Source: Coturnix japonica
Lineage: Eukaryota; Chordata; Aves; Galliformes; Phasianidae
Assembly (NCBI RefSeq): GCF_001577835.2
Contig: NC_029519.1
Location: 33,958,768-34,022,767, forward strand
DNA length: 64,000 nt
Direction of reading: 5' to 3'
How positions within the stretch are numbered: position 1 is the first letter of the stretch; every line of letters starts with the position of its first letter. The translations under genes were made by a program, and so were the position numbers. Below the pieces are notes generated by a model. The model worked only from the letters and a program-made list of their open reading frames with translations. It made no database searches and was not told the origin of the DNA. Shown in pieces: positions 28,020-39,972 of this stretch.

Positions 28020-30639
28020 TTATTCATTGACATATTTTACTAGAATTCTTTAAAAATAAAAATAAATAAATCCCTCCCAATTTGAAGGATTCTATGATTC
28101 AAAAACAATTAAGAGAGCCAATGAAGTTCTTTCATGTATTCATGGAGCAGGGAATCACACAAATTAACCAGGTACAAGTAAGTAATTGCATGAACCAAGT
28201 GTTAGCAGGCTGCTCACAAGAAACTGCAATTTCATGAACTCCTCTTTCACTGCATACCCAAGCTAGTAATAGCAGCAGCTATTCCCAGCAACCACCCTGC
28301 CACACTTAGTACTCAAGAGGCACAAGCGGTACAGAAACACATACTCAATGATTTCAAAAGTCCTCAAGTCATCCTTACTTGCTATTCATAGATAATGAGA
28401 AAAAACAATAACTGCCACAGTTCAATGCACTGCGGTGTGTGCAAACCTTTACTTTGTAACAGACAAAAGCAGCCAAGGCTATAAGCCAGCAGCATTTTCT
28501 TCACAGAGGTGCAGGAGTATGTTCTATGCTGGTAACAGTATGCTTTAGCTTGTGTCCCAGATATCAGGAATCTGTGTATATCTCCATAAAGAATCAGAAA
28601 GCATTTTTGGTTATACTATGAATGAGATTCCAAGAAAAGCAAAATTAGCACATGTTCTTTTACTGATCTGCATTTAATTACTGAGCTAAACTGTCCCCTC
28701 TTCCACATCTACCTTGTTAAGTTAAAAGCCTGTAATGCAAAATGAAGAATGAGTTTTAAGAATTTGGTACTAGATCTGCATGCAGAGACAAACTGGAGTC
28801 TCCAGGCACAGGCTCTGACCAGAGAGAGGTTCCTAGCCTGCATAAAGCACTGGGGGGCACAATACACAAGAAGGGCTGTGCTACCTGCAAGGCATGCTGA
28901 TGGGAAGGAGGAAGTGAAACCACTTGCATCTCTGGCACATGTAGGACCCAACAAACTTCTCAGGTCCGAATTTAGATGCTATCTGGGAGACAAGGGGATA
29001 AAGGGCAGAGATCCAACAGTTGCACTGATAGCAACCATAATAATTAGATGAAGCAATAGAAAGACACTAAAGTATAACTACTGCTTAAAAAATAAAAATA
29101 AATTCTTCAAGCACTTCCAAAAGAGCTTCCACACGGGTAAACAAGATGTCCAGAAGGAAAAGGGTCCAAGGAGGCTGAGCCCAACAAACAGGTTTGTTCA
29201 TTTGCAGTATAGCTTCAAGAAGTAACTGAAAGTGTTCTATAGATTTCTTTCTCTTCAGTCACACTCAAAAAAAAGTAAAAGCCAAGAAGCCTCCTAGCTC
29301 TTGAGGGTACATTTCCTGCCACACGTACATTAATATTGATGAGGATCTTAATGGATAAACAATGCTAGACTAGGAATTGAAATATATATTAAAATATATT
29401 GAAATACAGAAAGTTTGTTTTGATTCTGATCTACAGAACTCAAACAGTAAATGACTTTTTGATTGGTGAGGTCTGTATTTTCTCATGCTTCACATTTTTT
29501 CCCTTAGATCAGTACTGGCTTGTTTATTATTGCTTTTCATTTGTTGCTTGAGTGAATTAGATGAAAATGAAATTAAAGATGTTTCCCTGTTGTGTTTTCA
29601 AAAAATAATTCCCATATATCATTAAATTACTTGCACTAGCCAATTAGCTTAAACCTCTCTCCTCAGCATCAAGAGCTAATCAAGATACACGTATTAAAGT
29701 TTGTACAAAAATATCCTCAAAGGAGACAGGAACAGAAAATATCATAGTTTTTATACAATTCAAAGATGATGTAGAAGAAAGAGAAAAAAAAAAACAACTC
29801 CATTCCCTCCATTACAATTTCACTAGAGGCACACAGCAAATGAAGAACTTACTATCTGGTTTAAGGGCATTTCCACTTCACCATGTGGGGTTTGGGTACT
29901 ATAAACTGTAGCAGTACAAAGTGTGAAGTTCATTACAATGAGTATTTCACTATTATTCTGTGTACAGATTAATCAGTCTCTTAATTATTTACTACTAGTG
30001 CAAGCATATCTCCTTTCCTGACCAGTCTTGGTATGTCACACTGTATTCAGCTGAAAATTAGAATTCAAAATACAAAGAATCCCATAATAACGTCTTAGAA
30101 AAATTATGGTAAACAAGAAGCATAAAATCAAGTGGTAGGGTAAAGAGCACCTTATCAAGTTCAAGCACCTTGCAGTGCGATATTACTTAAGCGGGGTTTA
30201 CTTGTGATCAAGAGTTGTAAAAGCAAAGTTTCAAAGAAAACTCTTATCACTGCTGAAAGTAGCACTGGACAATTACAGATGAGCCCTTCCACTCACATAT
30301 TACACTTCTCAAGTAGCTTTCATTTAGAAAGCCTCAAGGCATTCCCCAAGAGTATCTCATTTTTCTTACCATTTCCTCTGGACTGCATAACCATTGCTTC
30401 TGACATAAAAAGTAATCCTTCTGGTGTTGGAACATGGCAACTTTTTAACCACTATGCAGCATCAAGCCTATACAACCAATTAAAGTATGAAAAGATGACA
30501 GGCTTTTAATACAAATCACAGAGTCTGCAGTCTCTCAAGGAACAGGAACAGAAATTTTGTCCCTCAAACAACTCATTATTGATCTTACAAGGAAAGAGAT
30601 CTACTGACCTGTAATAGGACTGGAAAATGAGGGAACAGC

Positions 30640-30870
30640 GAGCAGATTCCCTGCTAAGACCCTATGGTCCTGGTGGATGGGAGCTTAAACTTTAGTGAAC
30701 CACACAACCCAGCAGCAATGAAGTCTAACAACACATGTGGCTGTACCACCTGAAGCATCACTAGCTTTCTAGAGAAGCAGTTATGCTCCCTTAATTGAAA
30801 AATTTTAGGCTAGCTCCGAATTCAGTGTTGGACAACCTCCTGAAGGTTTCTTCCAACCCCAGCTGTCACC
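30640..30870 (+). mobile_element. Probable old CR1 LINE fragment
   Basis: GTCCTGGTGGATGGGAGCTT and CACAACCCAGCAGCAATGAA resemble the CR1 ORF2 segment around the CAGCAATG block. GTTGGACAACCTCCTGAAGG and TTTCTTCCAACCCCAGCT (to 30861) resemble the 3' end. The expected middle part is missing, so this is an internally deleted and strongly diverged copy. Confidence 0.55.
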
Positions 30871-33800
30871 AGGCTGTCAGGATCATGGTGAAAGCATTTC
30901 TACAGAGACCACTTCTCCCACTGCAGCATCTCCCAAAATAAAAAGCATCTGCTTCTGCAAACTGTTGTGTCCCAGGAGGTTTACATATTGAAGATTTAGC
31001 TTCACTCATCCTTACCTGGCTTTGAGATCAGACAAGATTTCTGTATTGTCAAGAGGCACCATTCTAACATATCTAGCCCACTAGCCAAGTCAGTTGGTCT
31101 TAACAAAATCCATGCTAGCATATTTAAAAGACAACACACATGATGTACACATTTAATATAATTATTATGGTGCTTTTATTGGTAAACTCTTGCATTCCTT
31201 AGATTCTCAGTGTTATTTCTTGCAAAGAGACCAAGGTGCATGTATGATTGTTTCTTATGATTCACACTACCAATATAAGTACAATCACCTCAGTGAGATC
31301 TTTAAGATATTTAGTAAGTCAAGCTAGGGCCAAAGAAATTGGTAAAAAGCAACAGTCATTTTATTTATCTATATCTTATGGAAGAAAACAGTCCCCCCCC
31401 CCCCCAACCACCACCACCACTGAAATGCCTTCTCTGAAAACTACCAGCTGAACTAAGGAGAAAGCTACTCTGTTTATCAGCTATAAAGGATATAGATTTA
31501 TTTTACCCAAACTTACACATGTGCCTAAAACAGTGACCAACCGTTCACCTTGCTCATACATGAAGCAAGTATATTTATGCAGAAACAGCATCACCTCCAC
31601 CCCCTGTGCTGTCTTGAATGGGGAGAGAGAACAACACTCATATTTAATAGCAGCTCAAAAATTTGTTGAGTGTTATTAGCACATTCCAGGTAACAGATTA
31701 AAATGACTTCATGCTTTGGGCATCTCTGAGTATTTAGAGGATTACAATAGGTAAGCATTGCTTTAAGGAACCACCACATGGTATCACTTATTATGAACTC
31801 AGACCTCAAATTAAACACATGGAAAAGAGATATGCTTTGGTAATTTACTCTACGCCTACCTCTAAAACTCCCTGTTTCATCTTCCACGCTGCCTGCATGG
31901 TTCTGTGTCAAATTGTCTCCTAATGTACTCATAAGTCCTGCCTGGCTCTGGTTACAGCACAGGCGTGTGCCAGGCAGCAAGCCAGCTGGAGGCACACAGC
32001 CCAGCACCTAACCGAGTCCAGCTGGATCTCTGCCTCCTGCGCTTACTGGGATCCTCTGATGCAATCAAGACATTGTTCACTTTCCTGCCCTAATCACCAG
32101 CATACTTGCCTTAACACCAGTATCCACCACTGGTCTTCAAGTTGGTGTAATTATATCCTGAATAAGACCATTTTAACTATTAAACTATTTTACTTCAACC
32201 TAAAGTTAACTTTTTTTTTAGTTGAGTTTTTTCTTCCTCTTGAGAAGGAGCAAAATTTAAAGCCACTTGTGCTTTTGACACGTCCACATAAATTCAAAGT
32301 AAACAGAATACAAGAGTGGAGAAAAAAAAGGAAAAACACTTCAAGAAGTTCCTGTTAATGTAGCATCTTAAGACCAATACCCACAAACAAGAAAGACAAA
32401 CTCCTGGAAAAGCATTAACTTCTACATACACCAATACAGTTTTCTTTCTGGTTTTAACCTCTTCTCCAGCACCTGTATCTCCCCAGACACCCAAGATGAA
32501 CTGTAACTAATACAACTACTACTTTCTTTTAAACAACTGGGACATGAAATCATGACCTTCTCTACACATTAGTGGATACAAAACACACGGCAGAGTGGCA
32601 AATATTTGGGACCACAAAGCCCTCCCCTCTCCTCCAGAATTGCATTCATCTCTGGGGTTACTAAGACTGAAAACTAGATATTTAATATTATTAGGAAGGT
32701 CATCCCACAACTCACATATTAAAGTGCATGCATGACTTAATGCTACACAGCACACACAGCTTCATTCATAGACCTCAAGGAATAAATCACAGTTCTTCAT
32801 GCAAAGCAAAACCTGCCTTTCTGCCAGGTACCAGTTCAAGTTTCTAGGAACCAGGCTCCCAGAGAGCAACCAACTTTTTCAGAAAGCATCAAATACACTA
32901 CCTCTTGCACCTTTCTACAAATGCAGTAGCTTGCACCTCTCCACAGCAACTTAACTGAAAACTGAATTGCTCCCCTAGAGAAACTCACAAGTACTGTGTC
33001 CCAGGTTATGGCAAACCTCTAAAGACCAAAGCTACTTGGTAGCAATCAAGCAATAGCTGAATTTCTTAGGCATGCACAGAAACAGCAGTAATTTTCCATA
33101 AACACTCAATTGAAATACTCCCAAACCTGAAAGAAAACTAGGTTCAGATTCAGACCCTCTTCAAAAACACATCAAGCCCTCTCAATCCTAACACATCTAA
33201 CAAAAAAGCAAAAGAACACAGGTATATTAATATAAACAGATATATTCAGGTTCCCCAAGCAAGAGGTAACTAGAAATAATGAAACTGCTACAGCAATACT
33301 GAGCTACCCAAATACCTCTAATATATGTAAAGAACAGAATTTCATCTACCTACAGATCAACTTAAGCACAAGCATTATCACTTCTCCACTTCCTCAGTCC
33401 ACTCCTTCATTTTTCCCCCACTTAACACTTAAGAATCACCTTCTTACTGTACTTAAAATAATTAAATCATGCACCTCACCTTTTCTTTTCCTTCAACAGC
33501 CGGTTGCAAACCTCCACTGCACAGCAGAGGAAGCCATTCGTGGCTACTCATCAGAGGTCAGCTTCTCTTTTAGTTTTGCAGCATAGGGAAATTAAAATAA
33601 CTAGCTATAAATCAACAACTATTATACTTCCTTGAAGAAAAAGCAGAAAACTCATGCTGAGCAGACATACACTTACTAATACACATCCTCATCTAAAGGA
33701 ACAAAGCCTCCACATGGCATGCAAGCAACTCACAGGTGTTCCCCCAATTTGGATGCATCACCTGTGTAGCACAGGTGCTACAAATCAAAGCCTAAATCAC

Positions 33801-35142
33801 CACTCACCAACAGGCTTTACCTGGTTTAAAATGATAACAGCATTATATCAACAATGCTTTACAGCTGTTAAGCCTCTCTGTATCTCAAAACATTTCATTT
33901 CTACTTTTTATTTGCATTTTAAAAAGCTGTTTTTTGGGGTTTTTTTTTTTTTTTTCAAAAGCAAAGAGAAAGGTCTTTTCTCCTTAGAGTTCTAAATTTC
34001 TCCAACTTTTAAGTGTAACCTCTGGATGAATGATCCAAAGAAGGCTATAGTATTCCATGTGAGAATCAGGTACCCTTCCCTTTCAAATCCTCTTTTTGTT
34101 TTAATCATCTCCCCTCTGTTTGGTCTTAATGTTTATCCCAAGAGAAGATCCCTCTTCTCCCTGCCTTCAAATCCTTCTCCAGCTTACTCAGTCTAGCCAC
34201 TTAACTTACAGGTTTCCATGATTTTGGATGTGGAAAACTATGGTAAACTAACTAAGTTTAAATTTTCTCAGAGTACAAGCTTTGTTGGCATTGATGCTTT
34301 GAACAGGGTGAAGGTAATTCATTAATTCATTCATGGTAAATGGGAAATAGTGCAAAAGCAGCATTAAAGAGGAGGGGCGAACACCATAAAGCAGAACTTC
34401 CACTTTTTTTTTTCTCCCTACATTTCTAGTCACATTTCAGAGGTCAGGCATTTCTCCTTGCTTAGCTGTTGTAAGTATGTACACTGTGTTGAGCTTGATG
34501 GGCTTTTTGCTGGAAGTTGTCTCCTGGAGCAGGTTAGAAGGGAAATCTTCAAGATGATTGCAAACAGTCAGTGTTTTACAGCTCCAAAAGGAATGAATAC
34601 AGTCTATCAGGAGTCAGTAGATTTATTTCAATTGGAGATCAGAAATGACATTAATAGCATTTTGAAAAGCATGAGTAGAATCCCATCTTCATTACCTCAG
34701 TAATCCTGGAAGGAGGAGAAGCCAAGAAACTTTTATGTTTAAAATTTCAGTTACATAATTTCCTTCATGTTTCACAAGAGACAACTATGCTTGCCCTTTT
34801 CCATGTACTGTGAGAGCCAAAACGTTCCCATGCATTTCATTCCAAGTTTGTTCTGTATTTTATACCTTCATTAGTACATAACCTTTGTGGTTAGATGTTG
34901 CTGTACCGTACAGTCCATTACAGCCAACTGTGTATTCTCACATTTAACACTAGCCCAAGAAAAAAAGTTCACTGATATTCTAAAATTAACTGTACAGTGA
35001 GCTGTGGATATAGAAAATAATACACATTTAAAATAAGAGGCATCCTATGCTTTCTTAGCAAAACTTATCTTCACTAGTTGTGTTACTTCAAAGAAAGGAA
35101 TGATTTCCTGAATTTAGCTCTTAGTATCCTCTTCTCTCATTA
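30871..35142. other. Intergenic desert between two CR1 copies
   Basis: There is no supported gene. It contains a C13 run followed by CCA repeats at 31393-31420. The minus-strand frame 31591-32007 (138 codons) has no recognisable domain. Confidence 0.55.
31393..31420. repeat. C13 run followed by (CCA)n
   Basis: Thirteen C, then AACCA and CCA units. C-rich tracts are rare in this AT-rich region. Confidence 0.9.
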
Positions 35143-36240
35143 TCATAAAATCACAGAATCCTTTGAGTTGGAAGGGTCCTTTAAACACCATCTGGTCCAA
35201 TTCCCTTAATGAACAAATGAACAGGGACACAGTACTCCAAGTGAGGACTCAAAGTGCAGAGCAGAGAGGAAGAACCTCCCTTGACCTGCTGGCCATGCTT
35301 CTTTCAAAGCAGCCCCAGATACAATTGGCTTCCTAGGCTGAAAGGGCTCACTGCTGGCCCACATCCAGTTTGCCATCCATAAGTACCCCCAAGTCCTTTT
35401 CAGCAGAGCTGTGCTCCATCCTTGTACCCCACAGCTTGTACTGATTGCAGGAGTTGCTTCCACCCAGGTACAGACCTTGCATTTGGCTTTGTTAAACCTC
35501 ATGAGGTTCATCTGTGCCCACTGCTCAGCCTGTTTAGCACTCTCTGGATGACATCCCATCCTTTGGGTGTGTTGACAGCATCACATAGCTTGGTGTCATC
35601 TGCAAACTTGCTGAGGGCGTGCTCAATCCCATTGTCAATGTCTCTAATGAAGATGTTAAGGTGCACACAGTCCCAGCGCTGACTCCTGAGGGACTCCACT
35701 CATCACTGATCTCCATCTAGACATTGAGCCATTGACCATCACACTCTGGGTACAATCTTGCAGCTGGCTCTTGTCCATCTAGCAGTTCCTCTTTCCAGTT
35801 TGGAGAGAAGGCTGTCACTGTGGGTCATACCAAATGCCATACTGAAGTCTAGCTAGATGACATCAGTGGCTCTTCCCTTGTCCACTGATGCAGTTGTACT
35901 ATGATAGAATAACAAGGTTGGTCAAGCAAGATCTGCACTTGATGAAGCTATGCTGGTTATGCCATGTCACCCCCTCTCTCTCTTCCATGTGCCTTTGATT
36001 AGCTTCCAGAAGGATCTGCTTCATGATCTTCCAAGGCACAGAGGCAAGGCTAACAGGTCAGCAGTTCCCTGGGTCATCCTTTCTACCCTTCTTAAAAATT
36101 GATGCAGTGTTGCCTTTTCCTAGTCACTGGGGACTTCACCTGACCGCTGTAACTCTTCAAACATTGAGAATGGCTTGGCAACTGCATCAGTCAGTTCCCT
36201 CAGGACTCTAAGATGCATCTAATTGAGACCCATTGACCAT
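35143..36240 (-). mobile_element. CR1 LINE, 5'-truncated, reverse transcriptase 3' half plus 3' UTR
   Basis: The 3' end lies at the left: the reverse complement of the CR1 tail is AATCACAGAATCCTTTGAGT, then GAAGGGTCC. The minus strand encodes the CR1 reverse transcriptase core in pieces: NIFIRDIDNGIEHALSKFADDTKL, with the catalytic FADD at 35595-35606, then QMNLMRFNKAKCKV in another frame. Further right the sequence matches the upstream RT region (CCAAGGCACAGAGGCAAGGC, GTTCCCTGGGTCATCC on the + strand). It is about 1.1 kb of a full element of about 4.5 kb, with frameshifts and stops, so it is inactive. Confidence 0.9.
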
Positions 36241-37016
36241 GTCCATCGTAACCATATGCTTATCTCACACTTCTATATAGTTGATATGGCTTACATATGC
36301 CCAACTAATTTTTTTCTTTTTTAAATTAATGATTTATACATGGCACAGTAGGAAAGATGATGGAAGTATTGTTCCTGTGTGAGGCTGATAACCAGTGGAG
36401 TAAGGGCAGGCTTCGGCATTTTTATTCAGAGGACAGCACCTCAGGAAAGTGCCTAAGGAGCTAAAGCCTCCCAGATCCAATTTTATCCCCCAGATTGAGC
36501 TCTTCTTTCAGTGATGTTACTTATATAAAAAGAACCAAGTCTATTCAAATTCTTTGATGTATTGACTTACTCACCTCTGCCTTAGCCTTATAATAGAGCT
36601 CTGTATCTGTTTGCTTCTCCTGGACACATTTATCCCACACATTAAGGCTCCTTTATCAAGCGTTAAAGGAATGAATCAGTGTCCTTTTATCAGGGATCAT
36701 TTGCTCATCATCTTGTCATTTGAAGTCCTGAAATCAGCAGAATTTAAATGTAGCATGTGACTCTTGTCATCTTTGATCACTTACTTTCAGAACTTGCCTC
36801 ACTCTTGATGATTTCCCTTTATTTTCAGAGCAGAAACAGTAATTTGTTTGATTACAAGAAATTCCTCTTCTATCAGTTTTAAAATTGAGTCCTTTTACTA
36901 CCAGCAGCATCAATATTTACATTCTTTAAAAAACACCACTTCACAATGAAAAACGCCCATCTGTTAGCGGCTTTCAGATCTCTCCAAGTTACAGTTCAGT
37001 CTCATGCATTTTCTTC

Positions 37017-37084
37017 TTTCTTCTTTGCTTTTTTTTTTTCTTTTTCTTTTTCTTTTGCTTTTTTTTTTTTCTTTTCTTTTTCTT
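37017..37084. repeat. Pyrimidine tract, C(T)n simple repeat
   Basis: This is mostly CTTTTT units with long T runs. It lies 330 bp left of the purine minisatellite, so two tracts of opposite strand bias sit close together. Confidence 0.9.
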
Positions 37085-37411
37085 GAAGAACTGCACCAGA
37101 ACAGGATGTCCTACAAGAACTGGCAGTGAAACCTTAGATCATTAAAAATCCAGTTTTATATTTTGCAACATTTTTGATGAATCACAGGATAAATATTTGG
37201 CCTGAGCATGATTTCTGCAAGCTTGAATTGACTTTTCTCACCCTATTTTCTTGTCCCCTGATGCTTTGATCTTGTGCGAAAGGAAAAATGGACCATAAAA
37301 ACTACTTAGAAAGATATTCTGGCTTCACAGAACACATTTTTTCCATTTTTACAGTTTTTAATAAGGTTTCTGATTTCTTGAACAACTGTAAAAAGAGAAA
37401 CTGTGATTTAC

Positions 37412-37618
37412 AAAGGGAAGAAAGTGAAGAAAGGGAAGAAAGAAGGGAAGAAAGAAGGGAAGAAAGAAGGGAAGAAAGAAGGGAAGAAAGAAGGGAAGAA
37501 AGAAGGGAAGAAAGAAGGGAAGAAAGGGAAGAAAGAAGGGGAAAAAAGCAAGAAAGAAGGGAAAAAAGGGAAGAAAGAAGGGAAAAAAGGGAAGAAAGGG
37601 AAGAAAGGGAAGAAAAGC
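37412..37618. repeat. Homopurine minisatellite, 12-bp unit GGGAAGAAAGAA
   Basis: About 205 bp of near-pure G/A on the + strand. 37426-37548 is purine only. The regular 12-bp unit GGGAAGAAAGAA gives way to shorter GGGAAGAAA and GGGAAAAAA variants at the right. Long frames on both strands here are by-products of the repeat, not genes. Confidence 0.96.
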
Positions 37619-39936
37619 AATATATTTGAGGATATCCCATTTAAAGTCCACTAAAATTAGTATCGTAAGATGTATGTTGTGAAATGGATACAGGCTCTAC
37701 TAAAAGCAGCTATAACTGAACACTGAAAATGAGTGGGTGTTTTTATACCATCATAAAATTATACTTGGCTGGCTAAAGGTATCTACTATTAATACTGAAA
37801 GTTTTTTCTAGGGTTGCAGAAGGAAAATACAAAATATATTAAATAGAATAAAGTCAGGAATTAATTTTGAAGCTAGGGAAAAGGAAGGACAACTGAAACA
37901 GAAGGGAAAAGCACTGTGTTGCTTATAAGTCACAGAATTGTTAGTTTCATTTTCCAACAATACCTTCTTCATCCTTATTTTTCTCTGCAGAGTGCCAAAA
38001 TCATTCGTTTTAAATTGGTGACTAATGTACCCAAAGACCATATCGCTTTATAGCAGCCAACTCACCCTTTGTGCCTTAAGAAGAAAGCAGGTAAGATGTA
38101 ATGAATAAACATGCTTGATACATATTGTATCTATATCATTTTCTTACTTCTAAGGTAATGGCCTTGATGAGGACTGGCCAGGAAGTGAAAAAAACATAGT
38201 TTGAGACACACCGAAAGGCACATTTCCAAATCAAAATCTTAAAAACTTTTCACACACTTGCACATTGTTCCATAATGTAATTAAACATGGCCAAATGATC
38301 ATCAGTATCTCAGAAAAAACACATAAGGAACACTTTCATGCAGTTCTTGTTTTCAGCTTCACAGTTTACCTTCATCAAGAAGCTTTAGTTTCTGGATTAA
38401 AATAGTTTAGCCTTCAAGTTACATCTGAAGGTCCTGTTTTTAATACACANCTTTCCAAAAAGATTTTTCAGAGAGAAAAATCAGACACACACGCAGTGAT
38501 CCATAATTCTAAAAAAGAAACAAGTTTTCCCATGAAACCTAACTAAATAACTAAAACATTGTGTATCTTAAAAGCTGCATAATCCCAAAATGAAAACATT
38601 GGGATTACTATTCAGATGTAGCACCTACATTCTGGCAAGTAAGAATCTCTGGATTTCATAACTGTAGCTGTTTGTCAAGCAATTCAGTAAGGCCAGTGAC
38701 TTCCCCCTGTTGCCTACCCAACTCAAAACCTCTGTTATGTAAACCACAACCTTTGAGCCTCAATGTGCAACATCTAATGTTGTTCCAGCAGGAACTGACC
38801 ACTTTTAGGAAGGAGGGATACAACATCATCAATTGCATTAGTAAGGTGCAAGGTAGGCAAAAGAGGACACTGCAGAAGACAAATGCAACTTAGATCTGCA
38901 GTCAAACATCATCAAAGTAGGGACGTGATACTACCAACCAAATTAAATCCCTGACTGAGAGTGACAGAACAAGAACTTAATGAGAGAGCAGAAAAATGTT
39001 CCTTCTTAAAAAAGCTGTGAAATTATCTTATTTGCAGTGCTCACTTATTCCTCATCCTTTTGTATGCAAAATGCACAACACCTAAGAGTAATGAGTACCA
39101 GGAGAAAAAAGGCATTCAACAATTGCAGCTTTCTATCTGACTAAATACTCATCTTCCCTTTATTGAGTGGGAATATTTAGAGAATTGCTGCTTTTTATTG
39201 TTTTGATAAATATTTTTCTCTCTCCCAATGCAGACTCTTAAAAATAATAAGAGAAATATAATACAGCTTTAAATGAGAGTTTATATATCACATGCTTTAT
39301 GACAGCTGCTTTTATTTCACTTTAGATTAACAGAGCCTTTATGTTGAGAATTTGGAGCTGACCATACAAAGCAGCAATACCATTAGCTCTGAAGCACATG
39401 TTTTCCATTTAATGTTTCTGAGGTAACATTCTTTGTTAAAGTGAGTGAAATGAGAATGCAAACCTTGAGGAAAAGTAAATGTCTGAGTGTCCTCCTTTTG
39501 AACAGAATTAAAGTCAGTTTGGACACTGGAAAATATGAAGTGAGAGGCTGTGGCCTTACAAAGAGTTTCTCAGTGTGACCCCAAGAGTTATAATGCTCAG
39601 CTTTCCTATAGTATGCCATAGCTCATTGTCATTTCCTCTCAAGAGGCTGAACATACTTTGCCATCTCAATTTTAAGTGAAAGGTCTTGCTTACATCAGTG
39701 TTATTTTAGTTTTAACCAGCATAACTCAAATAATTTATAAGTACACACGACTAAAAGAGCACTGTTGTAGTTAGGATGAATTAACCCAACTGAGTTGTTC
39801 TGGGGTACAGCAGAAAGGAATTTGATTTGCTCCATTTGCAGGAATCATGAGTTACAATGATTCATGTTAAATCTAGCTAATTTTAATGACATTTTACCAT
39901 TGTCACATTCTAGATGCTCAATGCAGGAGCAATATA

Positions 39937-39941
<5 letters not shown>

Positions 39942-39972
<31 letters not shown>
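39942..39972. repeat. T31 homopolymer
   Basis: This is an uninterrupted run of T, the longest homopolymer in the window. No retroposon body could be recognised on the expected side of a reversed poly(A) tail. Confidence 0.95.

Larger units (their letters stand above)
16231..30639. other. Intergenic desert, central part
   Basis: This is 14 kb of AT-rich sequence with only microsatellites, two short tandem duplications (23638, 24207) and two hairpins (17397, 27993). The overlapping frames near 26934-27303 and 28709-29051 were examined and show no domain. Conserved regulatory elements could be present but cannot be seen from one sequence. Confidence 0.55.

Noticed and set aside
31591-32007. 138-codon open frame on the - strand
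   Set aside because: It shows no domain, no splice-site support and no similarity to any protein I know.
37288-37654. Long overlapping frames on both strands with GKKEGKKE, EERREERR and similar repeats
   Set aside because: They are created by the purine minisatellite, where stop codons cannot easily arise.
39942-39972. Poly(A) tail of a processed pseudogene on the - strand
   Set aside because: No coding remnant or target-site duplication was seen next to the T31 run.
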